From NCBI RefSeq assembly GCF_025641885.1, contig NZ_JAOTQN010000005.1, positions 62,001 through 126,000 of the forward strand: DNA of 64,000 nucleotides. The letters are read 5' to 3'. The notes beneath the pieces were generated by a model. That model was not told where the DNA came from, made no database searches, and saw nothing but the letters and a program-made list of their open reading frames with translations. The translations under genes and the position numbers were made by a program. The stretch comes from Pyrobaculum sp. 3827-6 (GTDB lineage Archaea > Thermoproteota > Thermoprotei > Thermoproteales > Thermoproteaceae). Positions within the stretch are counted from its first letter, which is position 1. Each line of letters starts with the position of its first letter. Shown here piece after piece: positions 62,584 through 64,000 of the stretch.

Positions 62584-63930
62584 ATGCCTAAATGGCACTG
62601 GCCCATCAACCCTGAGGAGGTGCCTCGAATAGTGGTGGAGCCCCCCGGCCCCAGGGCGCTGGAGGTCGTCAGACGAGACGAGGAGCTGATAATGCAGTCG
62701 TTCACGAGGTGGTACCCCCTCGTCGTCGCGAGGGGCTACGGCCCCGTGGTGGAGGACGTGGACGGCAACCTGTACATAGACCTCAACGCCGGCATCGCCG
62801 TCGCCAACGTGGGGCACTCCCACCCCAAGGTCGTGGAGGCCGTCAAGAGGCAGGCGGAGCTCTTCCTCCACTACTCCCTCACAGACTTCTACTACGAAGT
62901 GGCGGTTAAGCTGGCGGAGAAGCTCGTCTCCATAGCCCCCATATCGGGCAGGAAGAGGGTGTTTTTCACAAACAGCGGCACCGAGTCGGTGGAGGGGGTT
63001 TTGAAAATCGCCAGGGGGTACTTCAAGGGACAGAGGCCGTACGTAATCGCCTTCATGGGGGCCTTCCACGGGAGGACCTACGGCTCTATGAGCCTCTCAG
63101 CCTCCAAGCCGGTGCACCGGCGGTACTTCTCGCCGCTGGTCCCCGGAGTGATACACGTGCCCTATCCACACCCGGTGCACTGCCCCTTCAAGGCCTCCAC
63201 CCCAGAGGAGTGCGGCGAATACGCCCTGGCGTTTCTAGAGGACTGGGTATTTAAGAGACTGGTGGACCCCTCTGAGGTTTCGCTGGTAATCATCGAGCCG
63301 GTGCAGGGCGAGGGGGGCTATGTGGTGCCCCCCAGAAACTTCATAAGGGGGCTTAGGAAACTCACCCAAGAACACGGCATCCTCTTCGCCGTCGACGAGG
63401 TGCAGACGGGGTTCGGCAGGACGGGGAGGTGGTTTGCCGTGGAGCACTTCGGCGTAGAGCCGGACCTAGTGGCGACGGCTAAGGCAATAGCCGCGGGGCT
63501 CCCCCTCGGAGCCATAATTGGGAGGGCTGAGGTTATGTCCCTGCCCCGGGGGTCCCACGCCAACACCTTCGGCGGCAACCCAGTGGCGGCCGCCGCGGCC
63601 CTCGCATCGATAGAGGTTATCGAAGAGGAGGGGCTTATGCAACACGCCGAGGCGCTGGGGGAGGAGTTGAAAAAATTCTTTTTAGAGGAGGTGGGGGGTA
63701 GACACGACGTGAGAGGCCTAGGCTTGATGATAGGCGTCGAGCTCCTAGACGAGAAGAGGAGGCCCGCTAAGTATCTCGACGAGGTTCTCTTAAAGGCGTT
63801 TAAACGTGGCGTGGCTGTCATCGGGGCTGGCCTCTCCACCGTGAGGATAGCGCCGCCGCTAGTTATCCCCCGCGAGATGGCGCTTAGAGCGGCGTATATT
63901 ATAGCCGAAATTCTACGCAGCTATAGATAA
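62584..63930 (+). CDS. Class III PLP-dependent aminotransferase
   Basis: 448 aa, ATG 62584. Fold type I signatures: NSGTESVEGVLKIAR, AFHGRTYGSMSLSASKPVH, IIEPVQGEGGYVVPP, FAVDEVQTGFGRTG and the PLP Lys region ATAKAIAAGLPLGA. The length and N-terminal IVVEPPGPRALEVVRRDEEL resemble archaeal 4-aminobutyrate/omega-amino-acid aminotransferases and the Pyrococcus broad-specificity racemase group; acetylornithine specificity is less likely. Substrate uncertain. An AT-rich CTTTATATATAG (62553-62564) is its probable promoter. Confidence 0.87.
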   Translation: MPKWHWPINPEEVPRIVVEPPGPRALEVVRRDEELIMQSFTRWYPLVVARGYGPVVEDVDGNLYIDLNAGIAVANVGHSHPKVVEAVKRQAELFLHYSLTDFYYEVAVKLAEKLVSIAPISGRKRVFFTNSGTESVEGVLKIARGYFKGQRPYVIAFMGAFHGRTYGSMSLSASKPVHRRYFSPLVPGVIHVPYPHPVHCPFKASTPEECGEYALAFLEDWVFKRLVDPSEVSLVIIEPVQGEGGYVVPPRNFIRGLRKLTQEHGILFAVDEVQTGFGRTGRWFAVEHFGVEPDLVATAKAIAAGLPLGAIIGRAEVMSLPRGSHANTFGGNPVAAAAALASIEVIEEEGLMQHAEALGEELKKFFLEEVGGRHDVRGLGLMIGVELLDEKRRPAKYLDEVLLKAFKRGVAVIGAGLSTVRIAPPLVIPREMALRAAYIIAEILRSYR

Positions 63931-64000
63931 GCCTTTTACAAATTTCTTTTTGACTTCTTCATCGTAGTACCACTCAACAATCTCGTCGTCTGCTATCTCC
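63913..64000 (-). CDS. 3' end of an unidentified leftward gene
   Basis: An open frame enters from the right edge and ends in TAG at 63913, overlapping the aminotransferase end by 18 bp. The visible 28 residues (EIADDEIVEWYYDEEVKKKF and on) are rich in charged residues like other proteins here. Too short to identify, and the run TTTTACAAATTTCTTTTT on the plus strand may instead be a terminator. Confidence 0.4.
   Translation of the reverse strand, partial: EIADDEIVEWYYDEEVKKKFVKGLSIAA

Overview
The window looks like chromosomal DNA of a hyperthermophilic crenarchaeon of the Thermoproteales, most likely a Pyrobaculum; the species is not resolved. Reasons: high GC; leaderless genes with GTG/TTG starts about 22-28 nt below TATA boxes; a UDP-galactose 4-epimerase that resembles from memory the P. 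calidifontis enzyme; PaREP-type families; very divergent RNase P proteins; and 16S/23S genes full of archaeal introns.

Layout. (1) 1-11.9 kb: aromatic amino-acid supply. DAHP synthase and TyrRS read leftwards; a split transketolase, aroB, aroA (EPSP synthase) and galE read rightwards; then an MDR dehydrogenase, a PhoH-like ATPase with KH domains, a Nudix hydrolase, proC, aroE and aroC. No 3-dehydroquinase or shikimate kinase gene is seen here. (2) 12-23.7 kb: accessory and partly decayed DNA. It holds a Panacea-like/PIN pair, a small protein with a broken tandem copy, NreA, a winged-helix gene broken by several frameshifts, a secreted mucin-like protein flanked by three copies of a 75-bp four-half-site dyad, a 43-aa small gene, PaREP-like genes and a frameshifted vapBC pair. 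(3) 23.75-38.8 kb, minus strand: a tightly packed 13-gene array. Two giant membrane-anchored proteins with unrelated C-terminal domains (A and B), several orphan C-terminal cassettes of the same A and B types, and seven cytosolic-looking paralogues interleaved with them. One class has a D-x12/13-E-x-K nuclease-like signature. This has the layout of a polymorphic toxin/immunity locus and is the main candidate for an undescribed system. (4) 38.9-47 kb, minus strand: the 16S-23S operon with five large introns each carrying a LAGLIDADG-type ORF, plus a probable 32-nt mini-intron in 16S. (5) 47.2-64 kb: ordinary core genes: a winged-helix regulator, a rubrerythrin-VIT1 fusion, UbiD, an FAD/NAD oxidoreductase, LysRS, a GT2 glycosyltransferase, ThyX, L15e next to a COG1325 RNA-binding protein, Rpp30 and Pop5, a RimK-type ligase, divergent sufB/sufC, and a class III aminotransferase.

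How it works together. The aro genes and transketolase supply chorismate; SufBC assembles Fe-S clusters; L15e, COG1325, Rpp30 and Pop5 form the usual archaeal RNA-processing neighbourhood. In the toxin-like locus, one paralogue group follows every B-type product and two other groups follow the A-type products, as expected of cognate immunity. All functional claims for that locus are inference. Frameshifts cluster in accessory genes and sit mostly in G or C runs, so some could be sequencing errors.
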